Below, one piece after another: positions 21,100-29,675 of a DNA stretch of 64,000 bases. Each line of letters opens with the position of its first letter. Positions within the stretch are counted from its first letter, which is position 1. This DNA comes from Actinomycetes bacterium (GTDB lineage Bacteria; Actinomycetota; Actinomycetes; Mycobacteriales; Mycobacteriaceae), in contig JAEXZY010000120.1 of the NCBI GenBank assembly GCA_023404955.1, positions 1 to 64,000 of the forward strand. Direction: 5' to 3'. The translations under genes were made by a program, and so were the position numbers. Below the pieces are notes generated by a model. That model was not told the DNA's origin. It did no database searches and saw only the letters and a list, made by a program, of their open reading frames with translations.

Positions 21100-21708
21100 G
21101 GCGGCCAGCGCAGGCAGCAGATACTCCAGCTGCCCGACCTCTTCGATGTTGTGCCGCACCCAGGCGCGCACCATCTCCGGCGGAAATCGCCGCCACAGCA
21201 GCTCATTGACCGGCGCCATCAGCGCGCTGCGCGCACCGATGTCCATCACCGACACGTAGTGGGTGCCCTCGACGCCGGCTGACCACGTGTGTTCGAGCGC
21301 GAAGATCGGCACGCCTGCGAGTCGCTGCACCAACCGGATGCCGGTGACGTCGAGCTTCTCGACCCGGTCGACGACGTCGACGCCGAACCTCGGATCGCCA
21401 CCGAAGGCCTCGACGATGTGGAACCGCGCACCTTCGCCCGCGCCGCCGCCGGGCGCAGCACGCCACAGCTCCCACCGGATGTGATCGGTCGGGTGCCACG
21501 CCAGGTACCGATCGACGACCTGGCCGCCGTAGCTCATCGTGCCGTCCAGGTGGGTGAACCAGTCGAGCAGCATCGCCGGGGTGACCCGGGCGAGCGGCCG
21601 GTGGTCGATGGTGACCCGGCGCCGACCGTGGGCGTGGTCGGTGAGCTGCACCGATGCCGTCTCGACCGTCCGCAGCGGATACAGCACGGGAAGTGTCTGG
21701 CGAAGCAT
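21067..21708 (-). CDS. PhlG-like (DAPG hydrolase family) protein
   Basis: A 213-residue protein resembling the DAPG-hydrolase (PhlG) family: WHPTDHIRWEL, a central HIVEAF, EHTW and a C-terminal RHNIEEVGQLEYLLP. The His and Glu residues in these segments suit the family's Zn-binding set. PhlG cleaves a C-C bond in diacetylphloroglucinol; mycobacterial homologues have no known substrate. It is divergent from a TetR gene with two operators between them, so it is a probable regulated target. I assign the family from motif memory. Confidence 0.65.
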   Translation of the reverse strand: MLRQTLPVLYPLRTVETASVQLTDHAHGRRRVTIDHRPLARVTPAMLLDWFTHLDGTMSYGGQVVDRYLAWHPTDHIRWELWRAAPGGGAGEGARFHIVEAFGGDPRFGVDVVDRVEKLDVTGIRLVQRLAGVPIFALEHTWSAGVEGTHYVSVMDIGARSALMAPVNELLWRRFPPEMVRAWVRHNIEEVGQLEYLLPALAASGEAEPAQRA

Positions 21709-21721
21709 GTCCGTCCTTACA

Positions 21722-21785
21722 AGATACGTTTACGTTTCTTAAGAACAACGGTACGATAGTCGAATTAAGATACGCAAGCGTTTCT
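21722..21785. promoter_or_regulatory. Twin TetR-type operators
   Basis: Two 18-bp inverted repeats: AGATACG-N4-CGTTTCT at 21722-21739 and again at 21768-21785, 46 bp apart. The arms are identical in both copies and differ only in the 4-base centres (TTTA and CAAG). They lie in the 90-bp divergent gap between the PhlG-like gene and the TetR gene, close to each start, as expected for a repressor controlling both promoters. Confidence 0.85.
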
Positions 21786-21798
21786 CAACGAATCGAGT

Positions 21799-22392
21799 GT
21801 GATCGTGCCCACTACCCGTCGCCGCGGTGCAGAGCTGGACACCGCGATCAAGTCGGCCGTCATGGAGCTGCTGGCATCCCACGGGCCTGACGGCGTCACG
21901 ATGGAGGCGGTCGCAGCCGCGGCCCACACCAGCAAGCCGGTGCTGTACCGGCGGTGGAGCGACCGGCGCTCGCTGCTGCGCGACACGCTCATCGAGGTGG
22001 CGGCCGCATCGATCCCCACCGCGGACACGGGCAGCTTCCGCACCGACATGCTGGCCGTGCTGCGCGGCTGGGCCGAGTTGTTCGCCGGACCGCAGGGTCC
22101 GCTGATGCGTTCCATCGTGATGGCGGTGGCGGCCGACCGCGAACTGGCCGAGACGTTCTACGCCGACGTCGTCGGAAGCCGCAAAGCCGATGTGACCTCC
22201 CTTCTGCAGCGCGGCATCGAGCGGGGCGACGTGCGCGCCGACATCCCGATCGGCGTCGTCCGCGAACTCGGCCAGAGCGTGCTGTGGCACCACCTGCTGA
22301 TCACCGGCGATCCCATCGACGACGAGCTCGTGCTCACGCTGGTCGACGAGGTGCTGGTACCTCTCACCGCCCCTACTACGATCCGTAGTTAG
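21799..22392 (+). CDS. TetR-family regulator
   Basis: A 197-residue TetR regulator. The HTH lies at about residues 30-60 (VTMEAVAAAAHTSKPVLYRRW), followed by a C-terminal domain of the TetR_C_11/16 style (VADRELAETFYADVV). GTG at 21799 or 21805 may start it. The tandem operators just upstream suggest autoregulation and control of the divergent PhlG-like gene. ctaA starts 21 bases after its stop. Confidence 0.88.
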   Translation: MIVPTTRRRGAELDTAIKSAVMELLASHGPDGVTMEAVAAAAHTSKPVLYRRWSDRRSLLRDTLIEVAAASIPTADTGSFRTDMLAVLRGWAELFAGPQGPLMRSIVMAVAADRELAETFYADVVGSRKADVTSLLQRGIERGDVRADIPIGVVRELGQSVLWHHLLITGDPIDDELVLTLVDEVLVPLTAPTTIRS

Positions 22393-22413
22393 ACGGGCTC
22401 TACCATCGACACC

Positions 22414-23397
22414 GTGCCCCGCCGACGACTCCTGCCACGACTCTTCGTGCGGCTCGTCGATCTCCTTCCCGAACCGAGCCTGCGCGTGCAGCGCATCGTC
22501 GCCGCGGCGGTGATCCTCACCCAGGGCGGCATCGCCGTGACCGGGGCGATCGTCCGCGTCACCGCATCGGGACTGGGCTGCCCGACCTGGCCGCAGTGCT
22601 TCCCTGGCAGCTTCACCCCCGTCCCGCACGCCGAAGTGCCGGTGATCCATCAGGCCGTCGAGTTCGGCAACCGGCTCATCACGTTCCTCGTCGTGCTGAC
22701 CGCTGCGGCGGTCGTCGTCGTGGTGACCCGCGCGCGGCGTCGCCGCGAGGTGCTGATCTATGCGTGGCTGATGCCGGCGTCGACGGTGCTGCAGGCCGTG
22801 ATCGGCGGGATCACCGTCCTGACCGGCCTGCTCTGGTGGACCGTGGCGGTGCACCTGCTCGCCTCGATGCTGATGGTCTGGCTCTCGGTCCTGCTGTTCG
22901 TGAAGATCGGCCAGCCCGATCACGGCGCGCCGGCGGACCGGGCACCGCGACCGCTGCGCCGGCTGACCGCGCTGAGCGCGCTCGTCCTGTCCGCCGTGCT
23001 GACCACCGGCACGATGGTCACCGGAGCGGGCCCCCACGCCGGAGACAAGAGCATCGACCGACCGGTGCCGCGGCTGGAGGTGGAGATCACCACGCTCGTG
23101 CATCTGCACTCGTCGCTGCTGGTGGCCTATCTGGCGCTGGTCGTGGGCCTGGGCTTCGGTCTGGTCGCGACCCACGCCGCTGCGCCGGTGATGCGGCGCC
23201 TGCGCGTTCTGGTGGTACTGGTCGCCGCGCAGGGATTGCTCGGTGCGGTGCAGTTCGCCACCGGCGTGCCCGAGGTGCTGGTGGCCTTCCACGTCGCCGG
23301 GGCCGCGGCGTGCACCGCGGCGACGGCCGCGCTATGGGCGGCGCTGCACGAACGGGCGTTGCCCGAACGGGCCGAGCCCCAGCTCGTCGAGAGCTGA
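22414..23397 (+). CDS. ctaA: Heme A synthase CtaA
   Basis: A 327-residue COX15/CtaA protein with eight hydrophobic helices. The putative heme-ligand histidines appear in two related halves: HQAVEFGNR and HLLAS in the first, HLHSS and FHVAG in the second. The extracellular cysteine pair is in GLGCPTWPQC (about residues 50-57). It oxidises the C8 methyl of heme O to give heme A for aa3 oxidase, the step after CtaB (25.3 kb). The GTG start is preceded by TACCAT at seven bases, suggesting a leaderless mRNA. The 3' end overlaps the convergent ATP-grasp gene by 66 bases. Confidence 0.93.
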   Translation: MPRRRLLPRLFVRLVDLLPEPSLRVQRIVAAAVILTQGGIAVTGAIVRVTASGLGCPTWPQCFPGSFTPVPHAEVPVIHQAVEFGNRLITFLVVLTAAAVVVVVTRARRRREVLIYAWLMPASTVLQAVIGGITVLTGLLWWTVAVHLLASMLMVWLSVLLFVKIGQPDHGAPADRAPRPLRRLTALSALVLSAVLTTGTMVTGAGPHAGDKSIDRPVPRLEVEITTLVHLHSSLLVAYLALVVGLGFGLVATHAAAPVMRRLRVLVVLVAAQGLLGAVQFATGVPEVLVAFHVAGAAACTAATAALWAALHERALPERAEPQLVES

Positions 23398-24306
23398 CTC
23401 GACAGCGACGGCGAACCTGCGCTGCTGCCGCTGCCGGGTCGATTCGTCGAGCTGGCGCCACCCCAGTGAGGGCTCGACCATCTCCAGTTCCAGCAGGGCC
23501 GGCGCGTCCACCCCGCCCAGCACGTCGACGCGCGCGTACAGCAGATCGGTGACCCGGATGCCGAGATGCGCCGCCGCCGCGGCGAGCGCCGCATGGCCGG
23601 CTTCCCACAGCTCGTCCTCCGGGTCCGCGCGCCGCAGGCTCTCCTCGGCGTACGTGCCGGACGGGTCGAGCACCGGACCCCGTCCCGGCGCGGGCAGCAT
23701 CGGCCCCTTGGTGAACGCGTGCGACGGCTCACCCCGCAGGAACACCAGCGCGGTCTCACCGTCGGCCACCCGCGGGTCGTAGGGCTGCACCAGCGCTGTC
23801 CGTCCGGCGGCCTGCAGCGCAATCGCGTGCGCCTGCGCCGCGTCCGCGTCGCGGAATCGCATGGCGCCCAACGACCCGGCGCCGACCGCCGGTTTGACCA
23901 CGATTTCCCCCCCGACCTCTGCGCCTGGGATGACGACCGGCTCCCCCGGTGCGAAGAACGCACTCGGGACCGTAGGCACGCCGGCGGCGGCCAGATCGGC
24001 GAGGTACCGCTTGTCGGTGTTCCAGGCGACCACGTCAGGGCCGTTGAGCAACCGCGGCACCCGCCGCGTCCAGGCCAGGAAATCACTCAGCCGCTCGGTG
24101 TAGTCCCACGCCGCGCGCAGGATCACCACGTCGGCCTCCAGCGTCGCGGGGTCGTCCCAGGACAACCACCGGGCGTGGAGTCCGCGGGTCCGCAGCGCGT
24201 CCACCAGCCCGGCGTCGTCACCGTCACCCTCGGGCAACGCGGGACATCCCGCGAACACGATGCGCGGATGGAACACCTCGGGACGGGCGAGCTTCATGAC
24301 GGGCAT
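23332..24306 (-). CDS. ATP-grasp domain protein of unknown substrate
   Basis: A 324-residue protein with the RimK/ATP-grasp layout: a Rossmann-like N-terminal part (VVILRAAWDYTERL), the linker NTDKRYLADLAAAGVPT, the nucleotide-binding EIVVKPAVGAGSLGAMRF (about 130-150), and a C-terminal Mg-site region DLLYARVDVL...LLELEMVEPSLG. ATP-grasp enzymes join a carboxylate to an amine or thiol through an acyl-phosphate; the substrate cannot be read here. Starts at 24306 (ATG) or 24297 (ATG) are both possible. It lies between ctaA and qor, divergent from qor by only ten bases, and is antisense to the ctaA tail. Confidence 0.85.
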   Translation of the reverse strand: MPVMKLARPEVFHPRIVFAGCPALPEGDGDDAGLVDALRTRGLHARWLSWDDPATLEADVVILRAAWDYTERLSDFLAWTRRVPRLLNGPDVVAWNTDKRYLADLAAAGVPTVPSAFFAPGEPVVIPGAEVGGEIVVKPAVGAGSLGAMRFRDADAAQAHAIALQAAGRTALVQPYDPRVADGETALVFLRGEPSHAFTKGPMLPAPGRGPVLDPSGTYAEESLRRADPEDELWEAGHAALAAAAAHLGIRVTDLLYARVDVLGGVDAPALLELEMVEPSLGWRQLDESTRQRQQRRFAVAVESALDELGLGPFGQRPFVQRRP

Positions 24307-24316
24307 GATGTCACCT

Positions 24317-25306
24317 ATGTACGCGATCGAAGTCGCCGAGACCGGCGGACCGGAAGTCCTGTCCTACGTCGAAAAGCCTCAGCCCGCACCGGGACCCGAT
24401 CAGGTGCTGATCAAGGCCGAGGCGATCGGCGTGAACTTCATCGACACGTACTTCCGCTCCGGGCTGTATCCGCGCGAGCTCACGTTCGTCGTCGGCACCG
24501 AGGTGTGCGGCACGATCGAGGCCGTCGGCGACGAGGTGGCCGCGCTCAACGTCGGCGATCGCGTGGTGACCGCGCAGGCCCTCGGCGCCTACGCCGACTA
24601 CTGCCTGGCACCCGCCGATTTCGTCGCCTACGTGCCCGAAGGCGTTGCCCCCGATGTCGCGGCCTCGGCGCTGCTGAAGGGCATGACGGCGCACTATCTG
24701 ATCAAGTCCACCTACCCGATCCAGCAGGGCGACACCGTGCTCGTGCACGCCGGCGCGGGCGGCGTCGGGCTGATCCTGACCCAGTGGGCCACCAGCCTCG
24801 CGACCAAGGTGATCACCACCGTCTCCACGCCCGACAAGGCCGAGCTGTCCCGACAGGCGGGTGCAATCGAGGTGCTGGACTACCCCAGCCAGGAGGACGG
24901 GGGCGCCGCCGCGTTCGGCGCGCGTATCCGCGAGCTGACCGACGGCAACGGAGTCCAGGCGGTCTATGACGGGGTCGGGGCGTCGACGTTCGAGGCCAGC
25001 CTGGCCAGCCTCGCGGTGCGCGGCACGCTGGCATTGTTCGGCGCCGCAAGCGGGCCGGTGCCGCCGTTCGATCCGCAGCGCCTCAACGCTGCAGGCTCGG
25101 TGTTCCTGACGCGGCCCAATCTCGCGCACCACACCCGCACGTCGGACGAATTCTCGTGGCGCGCAGGCGAGCTGTTGAGCGCCATCGCCGACGGCACGCT
25201 GAGCGTGACCGTGAGCAATCGCTATGCGCTGGCCGATGCCGAGCAGGCCCATCGCGACCTGCAGGGCCGCAAGACCGTCGGATCGGTGGTGCTGCTGCCT
25301 GGTTAG
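24317..25306 (+). CDS. qor: Quinone oxidoreductase (zinc-free MDR family)
   Basis: A 329-residue medium-chain reductase of the QOR type (Rv1454c). The NADPH motif is HAGAGGVGLILTQW (about 145-158); the N-terminal GroES-like fold has GVNFIDTYFRSGLYP. The catalytic-zinc ligands of alcohol dehydrogenases are absent, as in quinone reductases. It reduces quinones or enones with NADPH. ATG at 24317 gives a length equal to orthologues. Its stop codon overlaps that of convergent ctaB in TTAG. Confidence 0.9.
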   Translation: MYAIEVAETGGPEVLSYVEKPQPAPGPDQVLIKAEAIGVNFIDTYFRSGLYPRELTFVVGTEVCGTIEAVGDEVAALNVGDRVVTAQALGAYADYCLAPADFVAYVPEGVAPDVAASALLKGMTAHYLIKSTYPIQQGDTVLVHAGAGGVGLILTQWATSLATKVITTVSTPDKAELSRQAGAIEVLDYPSQEDGGAAAFGARIRELTDGNGVQAVYDGVGASTFEASLASLAVRGTLALFGAASGPVPPFDPQRLNAAGSVFLTRPNLAHHTRTSDEFSWRAGELLSAIADGTLSVTVSNRYALADAEQAHRDLQGRKTVGSVVLLPG

Positions 25307-26247
25307 AGGTGCAGCAGCGTCGGAAGGTCGAGCGCCGAGTCGACGGCCAGCGCGCAGAACACCACCGCGAGGTAGTTGTTCGACTGCAGGAACAGCCGCA
25401 GCGGCTTGACCGGCTCACCGCGGCGCACGCCGGCGTAGAGCTGATGCGCCATCACCAGGAACCAGGTGCCGGCGAGGATGGCCACCGACGCGTACAGCCA
25501 CCCGGTGGCCATGGCCAGTGCCAACGTCGCGATCACGGTCAGCCAGGTGTAGACCAGGATCTGCTTGGTGACCTGCACCTCGGTCGCCACCACGGGCAGC
25601 ATCGGCACGCCGGCCGCCTTGTAGTCCTCCTTGTAGCGCATCGCCAGCGCCCAGGTGTGCGGCGGCGTCCAGAAGAAGATGATCAGGAACATCACGATCG
25701 CGGGCCACGAGATCGTGCCGGTCACCGCGGACCAGCCGATCATCACCGGCATGCAGCCGGCAGCTCCGCCCCACACGACGTTCTGCGAGGTGCGCCGCTT
25801 GAGCAGCAGCGTGTACACGAGCACGTAGAACGCGATCGTGGCGCCGGCCAGGTGGGCCGACAGCATGTTCGTGGTCCACCACAGCCAGAAGAACGAGCCG
25901 ACGGACAGCGCCAGGCCGAACACCAGCGCGTGACTGCGCGGCACGGTGGCGCGGGCCAGCGGGCGGCGCTCCGTGCGCTTCATCACCTTGTCGATGTCGG
26001 CGTCGGCGACGCAGTTCAGGGTGTTCGCGCCTGCGGCGGCCAGCAGGCCGCCGAACATCGTGTTGAGGATCAGCAGTGGGTCGACGCTGCCGCGATGCGC
26101 GAGCAGCATCGCGGGGATCGTGGTGACGAGCAGCAGTTCGATGACGCGCGGCTTGGTCAGCGCCAGATAGCCGAGCAGTGTGGTCCCGAACCCGTGCGGC
26201 GCGGCGTCGGCCGAATCCCCGACGAGGTCGCCTTCGCGGATCCTCAC
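25303..26247 (-). CDS. ctaB: Protoheme IX farnesyltransferase (heme O synthase) CtaB
   Basis: A 314-residue UbiA-family prenyltransferase with about eight or nine hydrophobic helices. The first Asp-rich motif is NCVADADIDKVMKRTERRP (about 78-96), and the second is in the loop FFWTPPHTWALAMRYKEDYKAAG. It attaches farnesyl to heme B to form heme O, the CtaA substrate. GAAGGAG precedes the GTG start. It is divergent from the pentose phosphate operon, with an inverted repeat in the gap. Confidence 0.95.
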   Translation of the reverse strand: MRIREGDLVGDSADAAPHGFGTTLLGYLALTKPRVIELLLVTTIPAMLLAHRGSVDPLLILNTMFGGLLAAAGANTLNCVADADIDKVMKRTERRPLARATVPRSHALVFGLALSVGSFFWLWWTTNMLSAHLAGATIAFYVLVYTLLLKRRTSQNVVWGGAAGCMPVMIGWSAVTGTISWPAIVMFLIIFFWTPPHTWALAMRYKEDYKAAGVPMLPVVATEVQVTKQILVYTWLTVIATLALAMATGWLYASVAILAGTWFLVMAHQLYAGVRRGEPVKPLRLFLQSNNYLAVVFCALAVDSALDLPTLLHL

Positions 26248-26269
26248 CCAACCAACTCCTTCACGCCGC

Positions 26270-26292
26270 GTCTACTACAGGCGATGGTAGAC
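26270..26292. promoter_or_regulatory. Inverted repeat in the ctaB-tkt divergent region
   Basis: GTCTAC (26270-26275) and GTAGAC (26287-26292) with an 11-base spacer. It lies 23 bases upstream of the ctaB start and about 150 bp from tkt, so more likely acts on ctaB. The left half includes TACTACA, vaguely like BlaI/MecI half-sites, but the right half does not match well. The regulator is unknown. Confidence 0.4.
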
Positions 26293-26438
26293 CGCGGGGG
26301 GCCGTCCCCGAAATTGGCGGGGTGGTTGCGGATGGCTCGGACCCCGGGCGGGTATCACCCCCTGCGTCTCGGCGTGGGTGAGCACTAGGGTGGTTGGTGC
26401 GGATCGACACGCCCTACCGAAGTCAAGGAGCGCACCTC

Positions 26439-28532
26439 GTGACCACGCTCGAAGAGATCTCTTCGCTGACCCGACCGAACCATCCCGACGACTGGACCGA
26501 GCTGGACACTCGCGCGGTGGACACCGTCCGCGTGCTGGCCGCCGACGCCGTCCAGAAGGTGGGCAACGGTCACCCCGGCACGGCGATGAGCCTGGCGCCG
26601 CTGGCCTACACGCTGTTCCAGCGCCAGATGCGCCACGATCCCAGCGACACCGCATGGCTGGGCCGCGACCGGTTCATCCTGTCCTGCGGACACTCGAGCC
26701 TGACCCTCTACATCCAGCTCTACCTCGGCGGGTTCGGGCTCGAACTGTCCGACATCGAGGCGCTGCGGACGTTCAAGTCCAAGACGCCCGGTCACCCCGA
26801 GTTCCGGCACACCAGGGGCGTGGAGATCACCACCGGCCCGCTGGGGCAGGGGCTGGCGTCGGCGGTCGGCATGGCAATGGCGTCGCGCTACGAACGCGGT
26901 TTGTTCGACCCCGACGCACCGCCCGGGGAGAGCCCCTTCGACCACTACATCTACGTGATCGCCTCCGACGGCGACATCGAAGAGGGCGTCACCAGCGAGG
27001 CCTCCTCGCTGGCCGGCACGCAGCAGCTGGGCAACCTGATCGTGTTCTACGACAAGAACCAGATCTCCATCGAGCACGACACCAACATCGCGCTGAGCGA
27101 GGACGTGGCCGCCCGCTACCGCGCCTACGGCTGGCACGTGCAAGAGGTCGAGGGCGGCGAGAACGTCGTCGGTATCGAGCAGGCCATCGCCGAAGCCAAG
27201 AAGGTCACCGACAAGCCGTCGTTCATCGCGCTGCGCACGATCATCGGCTATCCGGCGCCGAACAAGATGAACACCGGCGGCGTGCACGGCTCGGCGCTCG
27301 GCGACGACGAGGTCGCGGCCACCAAGAAGGTCCTCGGCTTCGATCCGGACAAGACCTTCGAGGTCAGCGACGAGGTGTTCGAGCACACCCGCAAGCTGGT
27401 GGAGCGCGGACGCGAGGCGCACGAGAAGTGGCAACCGGGCTTCGACGCCTGGGCCGAGCGCGAGCCGGAGCGCAAGAAGCTGCTGGACCGCCTGACCGCG
27501 GAGGAACTGCCCGAGGGGTGGGACTCCGACATCACGTACTGGGAGCCCGGATCGAAGGCCGTGGCCACCCGCGCCGCGTTCGGTCAGGTGCTCAACGACG
27601 TCGCCCCGAAGCTGCCCGAGTTGTGGGGCGGCTCGGCCGATCTGGCGGGCAGCAACAACACCACGATCAAGGGCGTCAAGTCGTTCGGCCCGCCGTCGAT
27701 CTCGACGTCGGATTTCGAGGCGGACTGGTACGGCCGGGTACTGCACTTCGGCATCCGCGAGCACGCGATGGGCTCGATCCTGTCCGGCATCGTGCTGCAC
27801 GGGCCGACCCGCGCGTTCGGCGGTACGTTCCTGCAGTTCTCCGACTACATGCGTCCCGCGGTCCGGTTGGCCTCGCTGATGGACATCGACACGATCTACA
27901 TCTGGACCCACGATTCCATCGGCCTCGGCGAGGACGGCCCGACCCACCAGCCGATCGAGCATCTGGCAGCGCTGCGGGCCATCCCGAACCTGTCGGTGGT
28001 CCGCCCCGGTGATCCGAACGAGACGGCGTACGCCTGGAAGAGCATCCTCGCGCGCGGCAACGGCAGCGGCCCGGTCGGTTTCATCCTGACCCGTCAGGGC
28101 ATCCCGGTCCTGGAGGGCACCGACCCCGATGGCGTCGCCAAGGGTGGGTACGTCCTCGGCGGCGGCTCCCCCGCCGACGACGCCGACGTGATGTTGATTG
28201 CGACGGGCTCCGAACTGCAGATCGCGGTCGAGGCACAGAAGACGTTGCGCGACAAGAACATCAACGCCTACGTCGTGTCGATGCCGTGCCTGGAGTGGTT
28301 CGAGTCGCAGCCGAAGGAGTACCGCGACAGCGTGCTCCCGCCGCAGGTCTCCGCCCGCGTGGCCATCGAAGCCGCGGTCGCGCAGAGTTGGTACAAGATC
28401 GTCGGCGACACCGGAGAGATCATCTCGATCGAGCACTTCGGCGAGTCGGCCGACGACAAGACCTTGTTCCGTGAATTCGGGTTCACTCCAGAGGCAGTGG
28501 TGGCCGCCGCGGAACGCAGCATTGCGAACTAG
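26439..28532 (+). CDS. tkt: Transketolase
   Basis: A 697-residue thiamine-diphosphate enzyme of the non-oxidative pentose phosphate branch. N-terminal His motif GNGHPGTAMSLAPL, ThDP/Mg motif GDGDIEEGVTSEA, pyrimidine domain with GIREHAMGSI (catalytic Glu) and THDSIGLGEDGPTHQP, and a C-terminal domain. GTG at 26439 follows AAGGAG at eight bases; the longer ATG-like start at 26394 lacks support. It heads a five-gene operon tkt-tal-zwf-opcA-pgl. Confidence 0.96.
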   Translation: MTTLEEISSLTRPNHPDDWTELDTRAVDTVRVLAADAVQKVGNGHPGTAMSLAPLAYTLFQRQMRHDPSDTAWLGRDRFILSCGHSSLTLYIQLYLGGFGLELSDIEALRTFKSKTPGHPEFRHTRGVEITTGPLGQGLASAVGMAMASRYERGLFDPDAPPGESPFDHYIYVIASDGDIEEGVTSEASSLAGTQQLGNLIVFYDKNQISIEHDTNIALSEDVAARYRAYGWHVQEVEGGENVVGIEQAIAEAKKVTDKPSFIALRTIIGYPAPNKMNTGGVHGSALGDDEVAATKKVLGFDPDKTFEVSDEVFEHTRKLVERGREAHEKWQPGFDAWAEREPERKKLLDRLTAEELPEGWDSDITYWEPGSKAVATRAAFGQVLNDVAPKLPELWGGSADLAGSNNTTIKGVKSFGPPSISTSDFEADWYGRVLHFGIREHAMGSILSGIVLHGPTRAFGGTFLQFSDYMRPAVRLASLMDIDTIYIWTHDSIGLGEDGPTHQPIEHLAALRAIPNLSVVRPGDPNETAYAWKSILARGNGSGPVGFILTRQGIPVLEGTDPDGVAKGGYVLGGGSPADDADVMLIATGSELQIAVEAQKTLRDKNINAYVVSMPCLEWFESQPKEYRDSVLPPQVSARVAIEAAVAQSWYKIVGDTGEIISIEHFGESADDKTLFREFGFTPEAVVAAAERSIAN

Positions 28533-28549
28533 TCAGCGAAGGAATTGAC

Positions 28550-29665
28550 ATGACCCAGAACCAGAACCTGGCGGACCTCTCCGCCGCGGGTGTTTCCGTA
28601 TGGCTCGACGACCTGTCCCGCGAACGGCTGCAGACCGGCAACCTGCAGTCGCTCATCGACACCAAGTCGGTGGTGGGCGTGACCACCAACCCGTCGATCT
28701 TCCAGGCGGCCCTGTCCAAGGGTGACGCCTACGACGACCAGATCAAAGAACTCGCCGAGCGCGGCGCCGACGTCGACGCCACCATCCGGACCGTGACCAC
28801 CGACGACGTCCGCAACGCGTGCGACGTGTTCGCCAAGACCTTCGAGCAGTCCGACGGCGTCGACGGCCGGGTGTCGATCGAGGTCGATCCGCGCCTGGCA
28901 CACGACACCGACAAGACGATCTTGCAGGCGATCGAACTGTGGAAGATCGTCGACCGGCCCAACCTGCTGATCAAGATCCCCGCCACGGAGGCCGGCGTTC
29001 CGGCTATCGCTTCTGTTCTCGCCGAGGGCATTTCGGTGAACGTGACGCTGATCTTCTCGGTCGAGCGCTACCGCCTGGTGATGGACGCCTACCTGCAGGG
29101 CCTGGAGAAGGCCAAGGAGGCGGGCCACGATTTGTCCCGCATCCATTCGGTGGCATCGTTCTTCGTCTCCCGCGTGGACAGCGAGATCGACAAGAGGCTG
29201 GAGGACATCGGTTCCGACGAGGCACTGGCGCTGCGCGGCAAGGCCGGCGTCGCCAATGCGCGACTGGCGTACGCCGCCTACGAAGAGGTGTTCCTCGGCG
29301 GGGAGCGCTTCGAGAAGCTCAAGAACGACGGCGCACGTGTGCAGCGACCGCTGTGGGCGTCGACGGGCGTGAAGAACCCCGACTACTCCGACACCCTCTA
29401 CGTCACCGAGCTGGTGGCCCCGAACACCGTGAACACCATGCCGGAGAAGACGATGGACGCGGTCGCCGACCACGGCGTGGTCACCGGCGACACGGTCACC
29501 GGCAAGGGCGCGGAGTCGCAGGAGGTCTTCGACGCACTCTCGGGTGTGGGTATCGACCTCACCGATGTGTTCCTGGTGCTGGAGAACGAGGGCGTCGAGA
29601 AGTTCGAGAAGTCGTGGCAGGAGCTCATCGAAGCCACGCAGGGCCAGCTCGACGACAAGAAGTGA
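28550..29665 (+). CDS. tal: Transaldolase
   Basis: A 371-residue class I aldolase-type transaldolase. The Schiff-base lysine is in NLLIKIPATEAG (about residue 143). The N-terminal motif TTNPSIF and SVASFFVSRVDSEID are family hallmarks. It moves a dihydroxyacetone unit between sugar phosphates. It begins 17 bases after tkt with a Shine-Dalgarno-like GAAGGAAT and ends ten bases before zwf. Confidence 0.95.
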   Translation: MTQNQNLADLSAAGVSVWLDDLSRERLQTGNLQSLIDTKSVVGVTTNPSIFQAALSKGDAYDDQIKELAERGADVDATIRTVTTDDVRNACDVFAKTFEQSDGVDGRVSIEVDPRLAHDTDKTILQAIELWKIVDRPNLLIKIPATEAGVPAIASVLAEGISVNVTLIFSVERYRLVMDAYLQGLEKAKEAGHDLSRIHSVASFFVSRVDSEIDKRLEDIGSDEALALRGKAGVANARLAYAAYEEVFLGGERFEKLKNDGARVQRPLWASTGVKNPDYSDTLYVTELVAPNTVNTMPEKTMDAVADHGVVTGDTVTGKGAESQEVFDALSGVGIDLTDVFLVLENEGVEKFEKSWQELIEATQGQLDDKK

Positions 29666-29675
29666 TCACCACAGC

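Noticed and set aside
23566..24969. Long open frame antisense to the ATP-grasp gene and running into qor
   Set aside because: Out of frame with qor and with no conserved motifs; a codon-bias shadow.
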